Positions 31,117 through 40,675 are shown, counted from the first letter of the stretch. The stretch: 64,000 nucleotides of DNA from Nisaea nitritireducens (GCF_014904795.1 NZ_JACZFS010000024.1:62001-126000); one strand, 5' to 3'. Numbers and translations are program-made. Notes: a model not told the origin generated them from the letters alone.

Positions 31117-33429
31117 CTAACTGGGTTTACTCACAAAACTTGCGACGAGCTTCTTGCTGCCCGCCTTGTCGAACGAAATCTGAAGCTTGTCGCCATCGAC
31201 GGACGACACGGTGCCCATACCGAACTTCTGGTGAAACACCCGCTCGCCAACTGCGAAGGGCGGCGGCTTGCTGCGATCCACGACATAGCCCTTGCCTTCC
31301 AGCAGGGGTGCCTTGGCCCGGCTTTCACCACCGCGCCGGCCATATCCGGGACCGCGCCCGCCCTGGGCCGAGCCATAACCGAAGCTGCTCCCGCCCCAAT
31401 CGTCTGCATCGCCGGAAGAACTTCCGAACCCGCCATAGCGCGAGCCCTGAAACCCGGTCTCGCTGCTAACCTCGACCTGATCGGGCGGTAATTCATCGAC
31501 AAAACGGGACGGGATCGAGCTCTGCCACATGCCATGCACCCGGCGGTTGGCGGCGAAGCTGATATGGATCTGCTTGCGCGCCCGGGTCAGGCCGACATAG
31601 GCAAGCCTGCGCTCCTCCTCGAGACCAGCCGCGCCGCTCTCATCGAGCGCCCGCTGGTTCGGAAACATGCCGTCCTCCCAGCCGGGCAGGAAAACCTGGT
31701 CGAATTCCAGTCCCTTGGCGGCATGCAGGGTCATGATGCTGACCTGATCCTGATCCGTGCTCTGGGCGTTTTCCATGACCAGACTGATATGCTCGAGGAA
31801 GCCCGCGAGGTTCTCAAACTCCTCCATGGCGCCGCAAAGTTCCTTCAGGTTCTCCAAGCGGCCCGGAGCTTCCGGCGTCTTGTCCCTTTGCCACATCTCG
31901 GTGTAGCCGGATTCATCCAGGATGATGCGGGCAAGATCGCTGTGATCCTCGACATCGATCAGGGAACGCCAGCGCTCGAAATTGCCGATCACATCGGCCA
32001 GCTTGCGCTTGGCCGCAGGCTTCAGCTCGTCCGTCTCGATGATCCGGGACGCCGCCCTGAAGAGCGACATGCCCTCGTTCCGGGCCAGATGATGCACCAC
32101 CTGCATGGTGGCATCGCCGATCCCGCGCTTCGGTTTGTTGACGATGCGCTCGAAGGCGAGATCGTCGTCCCGCTGGTTGACCACCCGGAGATAGGCCAGC
32201 GCATCCCGGATCTCCATCCGCTCATAGAAGCGCGCCCCGCCGATCACCCGGTAGGGCAAGCCGATAGTCAGGAACCGCTCCTCGAACTCGCGGGTCTGGA
32301 AACCGGCCCGGACCAGCACCGCCATCTGGGCGAGCTTCACGCCCTTCCGCTGCAGCGCCTCCATCTCATCGCCGACATGACGCGCTTCGGATTCCCCGTC
32401 CCAGAGACCACGCACATCCAGCTTTTCGCCTTCCGCGCCTTCGGTCCAGAGCGTCTTGCCAAGCCGTCCCTCATTGTTCGCGATCAGCGCGGAAGCCGCG
32501 GCCAGAATGCGTGAGGTCGAGCGATAGTTCTGCTCCAGCCGGATCGTTGCCGCGCCCGGAAAATCCTTCTCGAATTTCAGGATGTTTCCGACTTCGGCAC
32601 CGCGCCAACCATAGATCGACTGATCGTCATCTCCGACGCAACAGATGTTCCGGCTTTTCTGCGCCAGCAACCGGAGCCAGAGATATTGAGCGACGTTTGT
32701 GTCCTGATATTCGTCCACCAGAATGTAGGTAAACTGATCGTGATATTTCGTGAGCACATCGGGATGGCTCTGAAACAGGTCGACGCAAAGCAACAGCAGA
32801 TCGCCGAAATCGACCGCGTTGAGGATCTTCAGGCGCTCCTGATATTGCCGGTAGATTTGCACCAACCGGCCACCCGCCGCATCGCCAGCGTCGTCGCGCC
32901 CGACCTTGTCCGGGGTCAAGGCGCGATCCTTCCAGCGCTGGATGACACCCATCATGGCGCGCGCCGGCCACTTCTTGTCGTCGATGTTTTCGGCTTGAAG
33001 AATTTGCTTCAGCAGGCGTTGCTGATCGTCCGAATCAAGGATCGTGAAATCCGGCCGCAATCCCGCGAGTTCCGCATGACGCCTCAGAATTTTGGCTCCG
33101 AGCGCATGGAAAGTACCAAGCCAGACCTGCTCTGCCATCGGCCCGATCATGCCGCCTACACGCTCGCGCATTTCCCGCGCGGCCTTGTTTGTGAAGGTCA
33201 CCGCCAACACATTCCAGGGTCGGGCACGGCCGGTCGCGATCAGATGCGCGAGACGAGTTGTCAAAACCCGCGTCTTGCCGGTCCCGGCTCCCGCGAGGAC
33301 GAGCAACGGTCCGTCAAGAGTGCGAACAGCCTCGGCCTGCCGCTCGTTCAGGCCGTTAAGATAGGGCGCGTCGGCATCCGGTCCCGCGGGCGGGGTTTCG
33401 GGCTCTTCGTCGAAAAACAGGTCAGACAT
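31117..33429 (-). CDS. uvrD: ATP-dependent DNA helicase UvrD/PcrA
   Basis: A 770-residue superfamily 1A 3'-5' helicase of nucleotide excision and mismatch repair. Motifs in order: Q-motif LNERQAEAV, Walker A LAGAGTGKTRVL, DEYQDTN, GDDDQSIYGWRGA, QNYRST, MTLHAAKGLEFD and VGLTRARKQIHI. Near residues 660-705 there is a Gly/Ser/Tyr-rich stretch with GRGPGYGRRGGES, clearly low complexity, before a Tudor-like C-terminus (VGERVFHQKFGMGTVSSVDG) that binds RNA polymerase in PcrA. The linker is longer and more glycine-rich than I expect. Confidence 0.95.
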   Translation of the reverse strand: MSDLFFDEEPETPPAGPDADAPYLNGLNERQAEAVRTLDGPLLVLAGAGTGKTRVLTTRLAHLIATGRARPWNVLAVTFTNKAAREMRERVGGMIGPMAEQVWLGTFHALGAKILRRHAELAGLRPDFTILDSDDQQRLLKQILQAENIDDKKWPARAMMGVIQRWKDRALTPDKVGRDDAGDAAGGRLVQIYRQYQERLKILNAVDFGDLLLLCVDLFQSHPDVLTKYHDQFTYILVDEYQDTNVAQYLWLRLLAQKSRNICCVGDDDQSIYGWRGAEVGNILKFEKDFPGAATIRLEQNYRSTSRILAAASALIANNEGRLGKTLWTEGAEGEKLDVRGLWDGESEARHVGDEMEALQRKGVKLAQMAVLVRAGFQTREFEERFLTIGLPYRVIGGARFYERMEIRDALAYLRVVNQRDDDLAFERIVNKPKRGIGDATMQVVHHLARNEGMSLFRAASRIIETDELKPAAKRKLADVIGNFERWRSLIDVEDHSDLARIILDESGYTEMWQRDKTPEAPGRLENLKELCGAMEEFENLAGFLEHISLVMENAQSTDQDQVSIMTLHAAKGLEFDQVFLPGWEDGMFPNQRALDESGAAGLEEERRLAYVGLTRARKQIHISFAANRRVHGMWQSSIPSRFVDELPPDQVEVSSETGFQGSRYGGFGSSSGDADDWGGSSFGYGSAQGGRGPGYGRRGGESRAKAPLLEGKGYVVDRSKPPPFAVGERVFHQKFGMGTVSSVDGDKLQISFDKAGSKKLVASFVSKPS

Positions 33430-33757
33430 ACGGTGCAGCAGGAAAAATTTCGGGTATGATGAAGTCCATAGGCCTTTAACAAAATTTTAGTGAATCCGGA
33501 TCTATCTTAGCACCAACAGCCCGACGGGCTCCGAAGATTTGGATGAACGCCTATGTAAGAACGGGCTCGGTCTATTGCCATAAGTGCTTCTGGCGCTACC
33601 CTTACCACAATAGATCCTGACTCGCTTAACTACTGGCTAACGGATCCGTTGTCGCACCTTTCAAGAGCCGGTCCCAAATGGTCGCGACAAACGGTAGACG
33701 GGGTGTCAATCCCCTGCTTGTCCCCAACGAGCAGACGGAGGCACCCCGTCGCCCTTT
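33430..33757. other. Gene-free gap with several inverted repeats (possible structured RNA)
   Basis: No ORF or tRNA is visible in these 328 bases. Inverted repeats seen are: GGATCTAT (33499-33506) with ATAGATCC (about 33610-33617), enclosing smaller stems GTAAG/CTTAC and GCCA/TGGC; CCGTTGTCGC with GCGACAAACGG (about 33646-33695, one bulge); and GACGGGGTG (33697-33705) with CACCCCGTC (33742-33750), which encloses CTGCT/AGCAG. The last is followed by CCCTTTT on the plus strand. Two near-CtrA sites (TTAA-N7-TTAG at 33476, TTAA-N7-CTAA at 33626) are also here. It must contain the uvrD promoter. Confidence 0.35.
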
Positions 33758-35566
33758 TCAGCCTATATATCCGCCGGGCTTGGCCTGGTCGCCATGCTCC
33801 TCGTCGCGGAGCTTTTCCAGCTCGTGGTTATAGGCACGCATCACATCCGCTTCTTCAAGCCAGCCGGTCAGAACAGGCGTGTCGCGCCCGCTGACAACCG
33901 GGAGGACACCGTCGCCAACCCCGGCAAAACTGTCGATCACCGGCCCCACACTTTCGGACGCACGTAAAACCGGACGGGATTTGTCGAGATACCGGTCGAT
34001 GTCGAATCCGGCCCCATCGTCGGCGGCAAAAGCATCGGAGCCGAGCGCTGCCAGTGTCAAGACACCGGCCAGCCGGCCATCCCCGTCCGTTACGAAGACA
34101 ACACCGCCATTCGCCTTCAGCAACGCCGCCCGCACGTCCCCGAGCCCGGCATCGCGCCGGACCGTTGTCGCGCCTTCATGCATCAGGTCAGACACCGTCA
34201 TTCCGCCCAGCACCTCGACATCGTGACCGCCACGAACCATCACGCCACGCGCCTCAAGTTGACTGTGAAAGAAAGACGGGCCGTGCAGCGTGCGTGTCAG
34301 CAGGGACGCGATCACGACCGCCACCATCACGGCGATCGTCAGACGATAGTCACCGGTCAGCTCCACGATGATCAGCATGGTCGAGATCGGCGCCCCGAGC
34401 ACCGCGCCGGATACAGCTCCCATACCGACCAGCGTATAGGCGCCGTGGCCCGACGAGAGGTGCGGATAGGGAATCGTGGCCACAACGCCGAAGGCCCCTC
34501 CGACCATCGCACCGATGAAAAGACTCGGGCTGAAGATCCCTCCGCCAAAGCCAAAGCCGAGTGAAATCGCGGTTGCCAGCATCTTCAGGAGAGCCAGCGC
34601 AATCAGCGTTCCCAGTACATACTGTTCGTTCAGGGCGTTATCCATCGCCTCGTAGCCGACCCCCAGAATCTCCGGAAAAAAAATCGCCAGAGCGCCGACG
34701 GCGAGTCCGCCGAAGACCGGCCGTATCCAGCCCGGCAAACGGGTGCGATTGGCCAGGGACTGCATGGCCGGCACCAGCCGCATGAAGATTATCGCCGCCC
34801 CCGCCGCGACGACCCCCAGGAGCGCAAAGGCGCCGAACTCGAAGAAAGAAGCGATCTCGTGCGGCGGCACGACAAAAGCCGGAACGTCTCCGAAATAGGT
34901 CCGCGAGACAATCGTACCGGCGACAGAGGCAATGACGATCGGGGCGAAAGCAGTCAGCGCGTAGTGACCAATGACCACTTCAAGAGCGAAGAACACACCG
35001 GCGACGGGTGCGTTGAAGGATGCCGCAACGGCTGCCGCGACACCGCAGCCGAGCAATGTGCGCGATTGGGACCGGGCCAGCCTGAATCGGCGCCCGATGT
35101 AACTGGCGATGGTGGCGCCCAGATGCACCGCGGGCCCCTCACGGCCAACGGATGCGCCGGCACCGATGGAGGCGGCGCTGACCAGAGCGGCGCCAAGGCC
35201 GGCCCGGCCGGACATCCGGCCGGCCCTGAGGGCATTCGCCTCGATCACATCGGCCACGCCCTGGGGCCGCCCTCCCGGCATCAGGAACCGGATATAAAGG
35301 CCGATCAACAGACCGCCCAGAGCCGGCGCCAACAACAGATGCCACCAGGCGAGCCCCATGACACCGGAGGCGATTCGCTCATGGTCGAAACCGTAAAAGC
35401 CTGTCTGGATCAACCCGATCAGTTCGCGAAACAGCACCGCGGCAAAGGCGGCGGCGATGCCGACTGCGACCGCAAGCGCGGAAAGCAAAACCTGGTCGTT
35501 GCGGATGCCCGCCGACGCCCGCCCCCGTAATGTCTGCAACCAGGCGCTCAGGCGCTCACCGGCCAT
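33758..35566 (-). CDS. CLC-family chloride channel/antiporter with CBS domains
   Basis: A 602-residue polytopic membrane protein. The CLC anion-selectivity motif G-R-E-G-P is present in GAGASVGREGPAVHLG; its glutamate is the gating residue that marks a possible chloride/proton antiporter. GFGFGGGIFSPSLFIGAMVGG and VGMGAVSGAVLGAPIS follow in the second half. After about residue 420 come two CBS-type segments (MTVSDLMHEGATTVRRDAGL and later VLPVVSGRDTPVLTGWLEEADV), likely regulatory. It is three bases from the thioesterase gene upstream, so the two are one transcription unit. Confidence 0.92.
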   Translation of the reverse strand: MAGERLSAWLQTLRGRASAGIRNDQVLLSALAVAVGIAAAFAAVLFRELIGLIQTGFYGFDHERIASGVMGLAWWHLLLAPALGGLLIGLYIRFLMPGGRPQGVADVIEANALRAGRMSGRAGLGAALVSAASIGAGASVGREGPAVHLGATIASYIGRRFRLARSQSRTLLGCGVAAAVAASFNAPVAGVFFALEVVIGHYALTAFAPIVIASVAGTIVSRTYFGDVPAFVVPPHEIASFFEFGAFALLGVVAAGAAIIFMRLVPAMQSLANRTRLPGWIRPVFGGLAVGALAIFFPEILGVGYEAMDNALNEQYVLGTLIALALLKMLATAISLGFGFGGGIFSPSLFIGAMVGGAFGVVATIPYPHLSSGHGAYTLVGMGAVSGAVLGAPISTMLIIVELTGDYRLTIAVMVAVVIASLLTRTLHGPSFFHSQLEARGVMVRGGHDVEVLGGMTVSDLMHEGATTVRRDAGLGDVRAALLKANGGVVFVTDGDGRLAGVLTLAALGSDAFAADDGAGFDIDRYLDKSRPVLRASESVGPVIDSFAGVGDGVLPVVSGRDTPVLTGWLEEADVMRAYNHELEKLRDEEHGDQAKPGGYIG

Positions 35567-35569
35567 TCC

Positions 35570-36061
35570 CTACGACCTCCTGATCGCGATTGTGCGACCG
35601 GCAGCAGCAGGTCTCGGCAGCGCGTCATGATCCCGCTTCAGATTTTGCAGGCGCTCCAACGCCGCTGCGGGAAAAGGCGCCGAGCGCCGGGTTTTCAAAT
35701 CGACATGCATGATCATCAACTCATTGGTCGCGGCGAGATAGTGATCCACCGCATGATACATCCGGTGGAAAACATGCATACGTTTTGCATCATGGTCGAG
35801 AATTTGCGTGGTGAAACGGAGCCCATCGCCGGACACTACCTCGCGGTCGTAAGTCACATGCGCCTCCAGCACGAAGACCGAGGCATCGCGCTCATGGCGG
35901 TAGGATGCGCCAAGCCCCAGATGGTCCAACAGAGCGTCGGTTGCCTTGTCGAAGGCAACGACATAGTAGCCGACATTCATGTGACCGTTATAGTCGACCC
36001 AGTCTGACTGGACCGTCAGTTCGCCGGAAGCGAAACACTTATTCGAATCAACCTGTTCCAT
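35570..36061 (-). CDS. Hot-dog fold acyl-CoA thioesterase
   Basis: A 163-residue protein of the 4-hydroxybenzoyl-CoA thioesterase type. The active-site signature is DWVDYNGHMNVGYYVVAFDKA (Asp and the Asn-Gly-His-Met-Asn loop). The closest known architecture is the thioesterase half of L-carnitine dehydrogenase/betainyl-CoA thioesterase fusions and stand-alone relatives, but no carnitine gene is nearby and the substrate remains open. Divergent from the BASS-type transporter gene, 59 bases away. Confidence 0.85.
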   Translation of the reverse strand: MEQVDSNKCFASGELTVQSDWVDYNGHMNVGYYVVAFDKATDALLDHLGLGASYRHERDASVFVLEAHVTYDREVVSGDGLRFTTQILDHDAKRMHVFHRMYHAVDHYLAATNELMIMHVDLKTRRSAPFPAAALERLQNLKRDHDALPRPAAAGRTIAIRRS

Positions 36062-36120
36062 AAGCCGGACATTAGCGGCAATTGTTTTGTCCCGCCACGG
36101 TACACAAACGGAAGTTCAAG

Positions 36121-37050
36121 GTGAGGCTCTTACAGTATCTAGGACGGCGTGCCGCGCTGGTGATGGCGCTCGGAGTCTTTATCGGCCTTGCCCTGCCCGA
36201 TTTGGCAGCCGTGGCAAAGCCCCTGCTATCGCCAACCGTCCTGATCATGCTCACCGTCGCCATGACCAGGACCGATGCCTCTTCACTCGGTCGGACCAGC
36301 CGCCGGGCCGGAACCCACCTGATTGCATTGATCTGGCTGCTCGTCGTTACACCATGCCTGATGTATGCCGCTCTGGTCTTTCTCAATGTACCGCCGGAGC
36401 TGGCCACCCCAATGCTGATCTGGAGCGGCAGCCCGCCGCTGGTGACAGTCCCGGTCATCGCTCTGATCATCGGGCTGGACTCGGCAGCCGCCCTGTTCCT
36501 GATGGTGGTCTCGACCTTCGTCTTCCCGTTCATCCTGCCCGGACTGCTGTTCTGGCTGATCGGCATCGAGGTCGAACTGAGTGCCGGTGCCTTGACCCTG
36601 AAACTGGCACTGATGATCGCCGGTTGTGCCCTTGTCGCGACCATCGTCCGGCGCAAACTCGGCCCCGAGACCCTGCGGGAGAAAGCCGCGCTTTTGGATG
36701 GTATCGCGGTTGTCCTGATGCTGGTTTTCGCCGTCTCGGTCATGGACGGCGTACGCGACTGGCTAGCCACCGATCCGGCAACTGTATTGCTCTATGTCGG
36801 TGCGGCCTTTGCCGGCAGTCTGGGCCTGCAATTGGCCGGCGGATGGGCGTTTTTCTGGACCGATCGTCAGAATCAACTCTCTGTTGCCTTGTCTTCCGGA
36901 AACCGCAACATGGCACTGTTCATGGCAGCGGCAGGCTCGGCGCTCGGGCCGGAGGCCTTCCTGTTTTTTGCCGTCGCCCAATTCCCGATCTATATACTTC
37001 CGGTGATGCTTAGGCCGGTCTACCGGAAACTGTCTGCGCAGAAGACTTGA
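36121..37050 (+). CDS. BASS-type (bile acid:sodium symporter-like) membrane transporter
   Basis: A 309-residue protein with eight to ten hydrophobic helices and paired repeats typical of the bile acid/sodium symporter superfamily. Useful landmarks are LSPTVLIMLTVAMTRTDASS and IWSGSPPLVTVPVIALI in the first half and LSVALSSGNRNMALFMAAAG in the second, the latter near the sodium-binding crossing helices of the family. The substrate is not predictable. I prefer the GTG at 36121 with GGAAG six bases before it; the TTG at 36082 has no such site and would add a polar stretch in front of the first helix. Confidence 0.78.
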   Translation: MRLLQYLGRRAALVMALGVFIGLALPDLAAVAKPLLSPTVLIMLTVAMTRTDASSLGRTSRRAGTHLIALIWLLVVTPCLMYAALVFLNVPPELATPMLIWSGSPPLVTVPVIALIIGLDSAAALFLMVVSTFVFPFILPGLLFWLIGIEVELSAGALTLKLALMIAGCALVATIVRRKLGPETLREKAALLDGIAVVLMLVFAVSVMDGVRDWLATDPATVLLYVGAAFAGSLGLQLAGGWAFFWTDRQNQLSVALSSGNRNMALFMAAAGSALGPEAFLFFAVAQFPIYILPVMLRPVYRKLSAQKT

Positions 37051-37165
37051 TCGGCTGCTGGACGCCCACTAAATAATCTCGTGATATTAACTAATTAACG
37101 TCAATTTTGAATTACACTGCCGATAGGTTCGGCAACGCCTTCCAAGGCAAAAAAGGAGAACGCCT

Positions 37166-38917
37166 TTGCGTTCTGCGATCACACGGGCAAAGCGCAGGGG
37201 CCGGCTCGGTCTCTGGCAAAGGCGGCTGACGATTATCGCGCTGACCGTCACCGGGGTGTTCGCGAGTTACTTTTTCACCCTCGGAAGAGCCGAGAACTAT
37301 CAACACCTGGTTGGCGCTACGATCAGCGTTTTCGGTATCTGCGCCCTGATCGCGGATTGGGTGGTGTCCCGCGACATCAAACGCGGCGGCGGTGTCCAGG
37401 CTATGCGCTCGGGCGGCACGCTCAGTACCGGCCCCGGCGCCATGGCCGGACGTCTCTGGGCCCAGGGCGAAGGGTTCCGGCTGCATGGTCTCAACACAGA
37501 AGCCCGCGAAAACTTCCATGAAGCCGAGAGCCTGTTCAAGGAGGCCAAGGACACAGAAGGCGTGATCGAGTGCATCATCAGCCTCGGAAAGCTCGAACGT
37601 GCCCGCGGCCAGGCGGACGATGCCTCCAAGAAATTCGAGGCCGCCTACAATACGGCGAGCGAGGCCAAGAACCGGACTGGAATGGCCAATGCCCTGCTGC
37701 AACAGGGCTACCTGCTGATTAACAAGAAAAGTTCCGATGGCGCGCGGCAAGCCTTCGAAGAAGCCAGCAAGCTCTATATCGAGGAGAACAGCCGGTTCGG
37801 TGAGGCGAACGCCGCACTCGGGTCCGCGGAAGCCTCCATGCAACTGACCAAGCTGGATGAAGCCGCCGCCACATTCGAGCATGCTCACTTTCTGTTCAGC
37901 CAGGTCGGGGACCGCAACGGCGAAGCGCATGCGCTCTATTGCCGGGCCGAAATCGACCGGCAGAAACGGCTGTCGGCAGATGCCCAGAACCGCTTCGAGC
38001 GCGCCCTCACCCTCTATCGCCGGACCGGCGACTTTCTCGGCGAGGCGGCCGTTCGTCTGGCCATGACAGACATCCTGCGCCGGCTCGGACGGACCCAGAA
38101 CGCGCAGGCCTCCGCTCTGGAAGCCGCGGACCGGTTCCGCGATGCGGCCCGGCGGGTCGGCAACAGTCCGATGCTGGCCGGACGCGGAGACATCCGGCGC
38201 GCCCCGATCCGATTTGAAATCGCCCGCGCCCACGGCGGCATTGTTCGCACCATGCTCGCCGAGTCGAAGGATGACAGCCTGGAAGCCCGGCTGCTCATCG
38301 GGCTTGGCGAAATGGAGCGTATGGGCGGCCGGCTTGAAGACGCCCGAATGAACTTCGATCGGGCGATCCAGCTCTCGAAAAGCTCCGACAAGCTGGCGAT
38401 CCTGGCTGACGCCCTGAAAGGCAAGGGCCGCGTCGAAATGCAGAAAGGTAACTCGCGCGCTGCCCGCGAGGTGATGAAGGAAGCGCAGAACCATTACAAG
38501 AATGCCGGCGGCGCTCGCGACGCCGCGCAAACCTTGATGGATATGGGCCAGATCGACCTTTTGGTGGAAAATCCGGACCGGGCCCGGGTGACATTCGCAC
38601 AGGCACGAACCATGTATCGTGGGCTCAATGAAATCGGACTCGAGGGCGCGGCCCTGAGAGCGATAGGAGATCTCGAATCACAACTTGGACGATTGCCTCA
38701 GGCGCAGCAGGCTTACGCGGAGGGCCGCGGATTGTTCCAGCAGGCCGCCGATCATATCAGCGAAGCCGATTCTCTTTTAATGATCGGCCTTCTGTCCATC
38801 AACGTAGACAATGCGACCGCCGCCGCCTTCACGATTCAGGCGGGACGCCTTTACAAGGCAGTCGGTACGGTCGAATGGTATCGGCGCGCTTTTTCCCTGG
38901 CGCGCCGGATCAAATAA
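37166..38917 (+). CDS. Membrane-anchored tetratricopeptide repeat protein (unknown role)
   Basis: A 583-residue protein. A basic N-terminus (RSAITRAKRRGRLGLWQRR) is followed by two membrane helices at about residues 21-41 and 49-67. From residue 95 to the end, helix pairs of 34-40 residues repeat, with TPR-like patterns such as EARENFHEAESLFKEAKD, DDASKKFEAAYNTASEAK and LEDARMNFDRAIQLSK. It is probably a cytoplasmic scaffold held at the inner membrane. The start is TTG, supported by AAAAAGGAGAACGCC. No partner gene is adjacent. The AT-rich gap upstream (37051-37165) likely contains its promoter. Confidence 0.75.
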   Translation: MRSAITRAKRRGRLGLWQRRLTIIALTVTGVFASYFFTLGRAENYQHLVGATISVFGICALIADWVVSRDIKRGGGVQAMRSGGTLSTGPGAMAGRLWAQGEGFRLHGLNTEARENFHEAESLFKEAKDTEGVIECIISLGKLERARGQADDASKKFEAAYNTASEAKNRTGMANALLQQGYLLINKKSSDGARQAFEEASKLYIEENSRFGEANAALGSAEASMQLTKLDEAAATFEHAHFLFSQVGDRNGEAHALYCRAEIDRQKRLSADAQNRFERALTLYRRTGDFLGEAAVRLAMTDILRRLGRTQNAQASALEAADRFRDAARRVGNSPMLAGRGDIRRAPIRFEIARAHGGIVRTMLAESKDDSLEARLLIGLGEMERMGGRLEDARMNFDRAIQLSKSSDKLAILADALKGKGRVEMQKGNSRAAREVMKEAQNHYKNAGGARDAAQTLMDMGQIDLLVENPDRARVTFAQARTMYRGLNEIGLEGAALRAIGDLESQLGRLPQAQQAYAEGRGLFQQAADHISEADSLLMIGLLSINVDNATAAAFTIQAGRLYKAVGTVEWYRRAFSLARRIK

Positions 38918-39143
38918 CACAGCACAAAACACGACTTGGGAACGCGATATTTTTGCAACATCATCGCGGTAAGAAATCGAGGATAAATTGCGGGGCCTTG
39001 GCCTTGCGGAAACCTCTGTGGTACCAGCTTATCCTTCAGATCGAGGGTATCCGGTCGGTGGAATGCAGTTTGCAAAAGACAGACGCAACACACCAGTCCA
39101 ACGGCGGCTAATCGCTGAAATGCGCAGGTAACGGGTTGAGATT

Positions 39144-39965
39144 ATGAATTTTCTGTCTCGAATTCACTGGGCCGCCGGTGTTCTTTTCGTGCTTGTCGCG
39201 CTGGCGGGGTGTGCGACCCAATCGGAAGAAACCACCGCCGGCCCGCAGATTTACGACCCTATTGAACCAGTCAACCGCATGTTCTTCGCAGTGAACGAAA
39301 CGGTCGATACGTTCATGCTGCAGCCTACCGCCTTCGTCTACAAGACCGCTCTGCCCGACCCGATGCAGGAGATGGTCCGCAACTTCCTGCGCTGGCTGCG
39401 CTCCCCTGTGGTGATCGCCAACAGCCTGCTGCAGGGCGACACGGATAACGCCGGCAACGCGACCGAGCAGTTCTTTGTGAACGGTATCACCGTCGGCCTG
39501 ATCGATTGGGGCCATGGCCAGGACTGGGGCTACCGCGATGAAGATTTCGGCCAGACCCTCGGCCTTCACGGCGTCGATGGCGGCCCGTATCTCGTGCTTC
39601 CTCTCCTCGGCCCCTCGAACGGCCGAGATCTGGTCGGCCGCGTTGTTGACATCTTCTTCGACCCGCTGACCTATATCGTCAGCGGCCCGGGCGCCCAGAA
39701 CGCGATCACCATAGGCCGCAATGGCACTGAAGCCGTCGATTTCCGTGCCCGCAATTTCGATCAGATCAACGAACTCAAGGCTTCCTCGCTCGATTACTAC
39801 GCCCGCCTGCGCTCCATCTACCTGCAGCGCCGGGACGCGGTAATCCGGAATGGAGAGCCTGACCCCGAACCGCTCACAGCTGATGGCAGCAAGGAATTCG
39901 AGGACTTCACTCCGTCCGACCGGCCGAATTCCGTCACCGGCGAGCTTCCCACCAAATCCAATTGA
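39144..39965 (+). CDS. mlaA: MlaA (VacJ) phospholipid-retrieving lipoprotein
   Basis: A 273-residue outer-membrane lipoprotein that removes misplaced phospholipids from the outer leaflet. The signal peptide ends in the lipobox ALAGC with Cys at residue 23. Family landmarks are YDPIEPVNRMFFAVNETVD, NFLRWLRSPVVIANSLLQGD, RDEDFGQTLGLHGVDGGPYL and VLPLLGPSNGRD. mlaC follows 14 bases later. The ABC genes mlaFED are not in the window, so the pathway is split in this genome. The 226 bases upstream hold no gene I can support. Confidence 0.95.
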   Translation: MNFLSRIHWAAGVLFVLVALAGCATQSEETTAGPQIYDPIEPVNRMFFAVNETVDTFMLQPTAFVYKTALPDPMQEMVRNFLRWLRSPVVIANSLLQGDTDNAGNATEQFFVNGITVGLIDWGHGQDWGYRDEDFGQTLGLHGVDGGPYLVLPLLGPSNGRDLVGRVVDIFFDPLTYIVSGPGAQNAITIGRNGTEAVDFRARNFDQINELKASSLDYYARLRSIYLQRRDAVIRNGEPDPEPLTADGSKEFEDFTPSDRPNSVTGELPTKSN

Positions 39966-39979
39966 GTCAGGCAAACACG

Positions 39980-40603
39980 ATGAACTCCTTCCATCGCTCG
40001 ATTTTCCTGCTTTTCCTCTGTATCGCGTTGCCGCTGGCGCCGGTTCATGCCGACGAAAAAGGGGCCGCTGCGGAGAAATTTGTGGCTAACCTCGGTGAAT
40101 CGGCACTTGCGCTGGTGACCGACAAGGCGGTCGTCGGCGAGGCGCGCCGCGAGAAGTTCCGCATGCTGCTGAACGAGCATTTCGATCTTAACTGGATCGG
40201 TCAGTTCGTGCTTGGCCGCAACTGGCGCCGGGCCAGCCCGGAGCAGCGGGAGGTCTACCTGAAGCTCTTCGAGGAGAGCATCGTCTTCACCTACACGAAC
40301 CAGTTCGACAGTTATTCGGGACAGATGTTCGAGGTCACCGGCAGCGGCGAGAATGGTCGCTATACCGTGGTAAAGAGCAAGATCGTCGATCCCGCAAGCG
40401 CGCAAGGAAATGTGCTTATCGACTGGCGATTGATCGAGGATGACGGCAAATTCTGGATCGTCGATGTGGTGATCGAGGGTATCAGCATGGGCATCACCCA
40501 GCGCAACGAATATTCCTCCGTGATCGAGAGCAATGGCGGCAAGATCGATCCGCTGCTGGCGCGCATGGAAGAGATCCTCGAAGGGCTGCGCAAGCGCACC
40601 TAA
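39980..40603 (+). CDS. mlaC: MlaC-type periplasmic phospholipid-binding protein
   Basis: A 207-residue protein of the Tgt2/MlaC family that shuttles phospholipid between MlaA and the inner-membrane MlaFEDB complex. A signal peptide is visible (RSIFLLFLCIALPLAPVHA, cleavage after VHA). Typical motifs are EKFVANLGESALALVTDK, HFDLNWIGQFVLGRNWRRAS and the C-terminal DVVIEGISMGITQRNEYSSVI. I start at ATG 39980 so that the signal peptide is N-terminal; a TTG six codons earlier overlaps mlaA. A bidirectional terminator follows. Confidence 0.93.
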   Translation: MNSFHRSIFLLFLCIALPLAPVHADEKGAAAEKFVANLGESALALVTDKAVVGEARREKFRMLLNEHFDLNWIGQFVLGRNWRRASPEQREVYLKLFEESIVFTYTNQFDSYSGQMFEVTGSGENGRYTVVKSKIVDPASAQGNVLIDWRLIEDDGKFWIVDVVIEGISMGITQRNEYSSVIESNGGKIDPLLARMEEILEGLRKRT

Positions 40604-40624
40604 TCCTTCGAGCATTCCACTCAT

Positions 40625-40656
40625 AAAAAAACGCCGGCTTCGAAGCCGTCGTTTTT
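40625..40656. terminator. Bidirectional terminator between mlaC and ettA
   Basis: A near-perfect hairpin centred on CGGCTTCGAAGCCG, with AAAAAA before and TTTTT after, lies between the convergent mlaC and ettA genes and can serve both. Confidence 0.85.
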
Positions 40657-40675
40657 CGTTACAGCATATAGGCTA

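Noticed and set aside
33499-33617. Miniature transposable element bounded by GGATCTAT/ATAGATCC
   Set aside because: Only eight bases match at the ends, there is no target-site duplication and no second copy in the window.
37087-37098. TTAA-N4-TTAA as a CtrA site upstream of the TPR gene
   Set aside because: The spacing is four, not seven, so it does not fit the consensus; it is probably just an AT-rich promoter region.
39064-39132. 22-codon ORF just before mlaA
   Set aside because: It has only a poor, badly spaced ribosome binding site, no hydrophobic or conserved feature and an ordinary length for chance.
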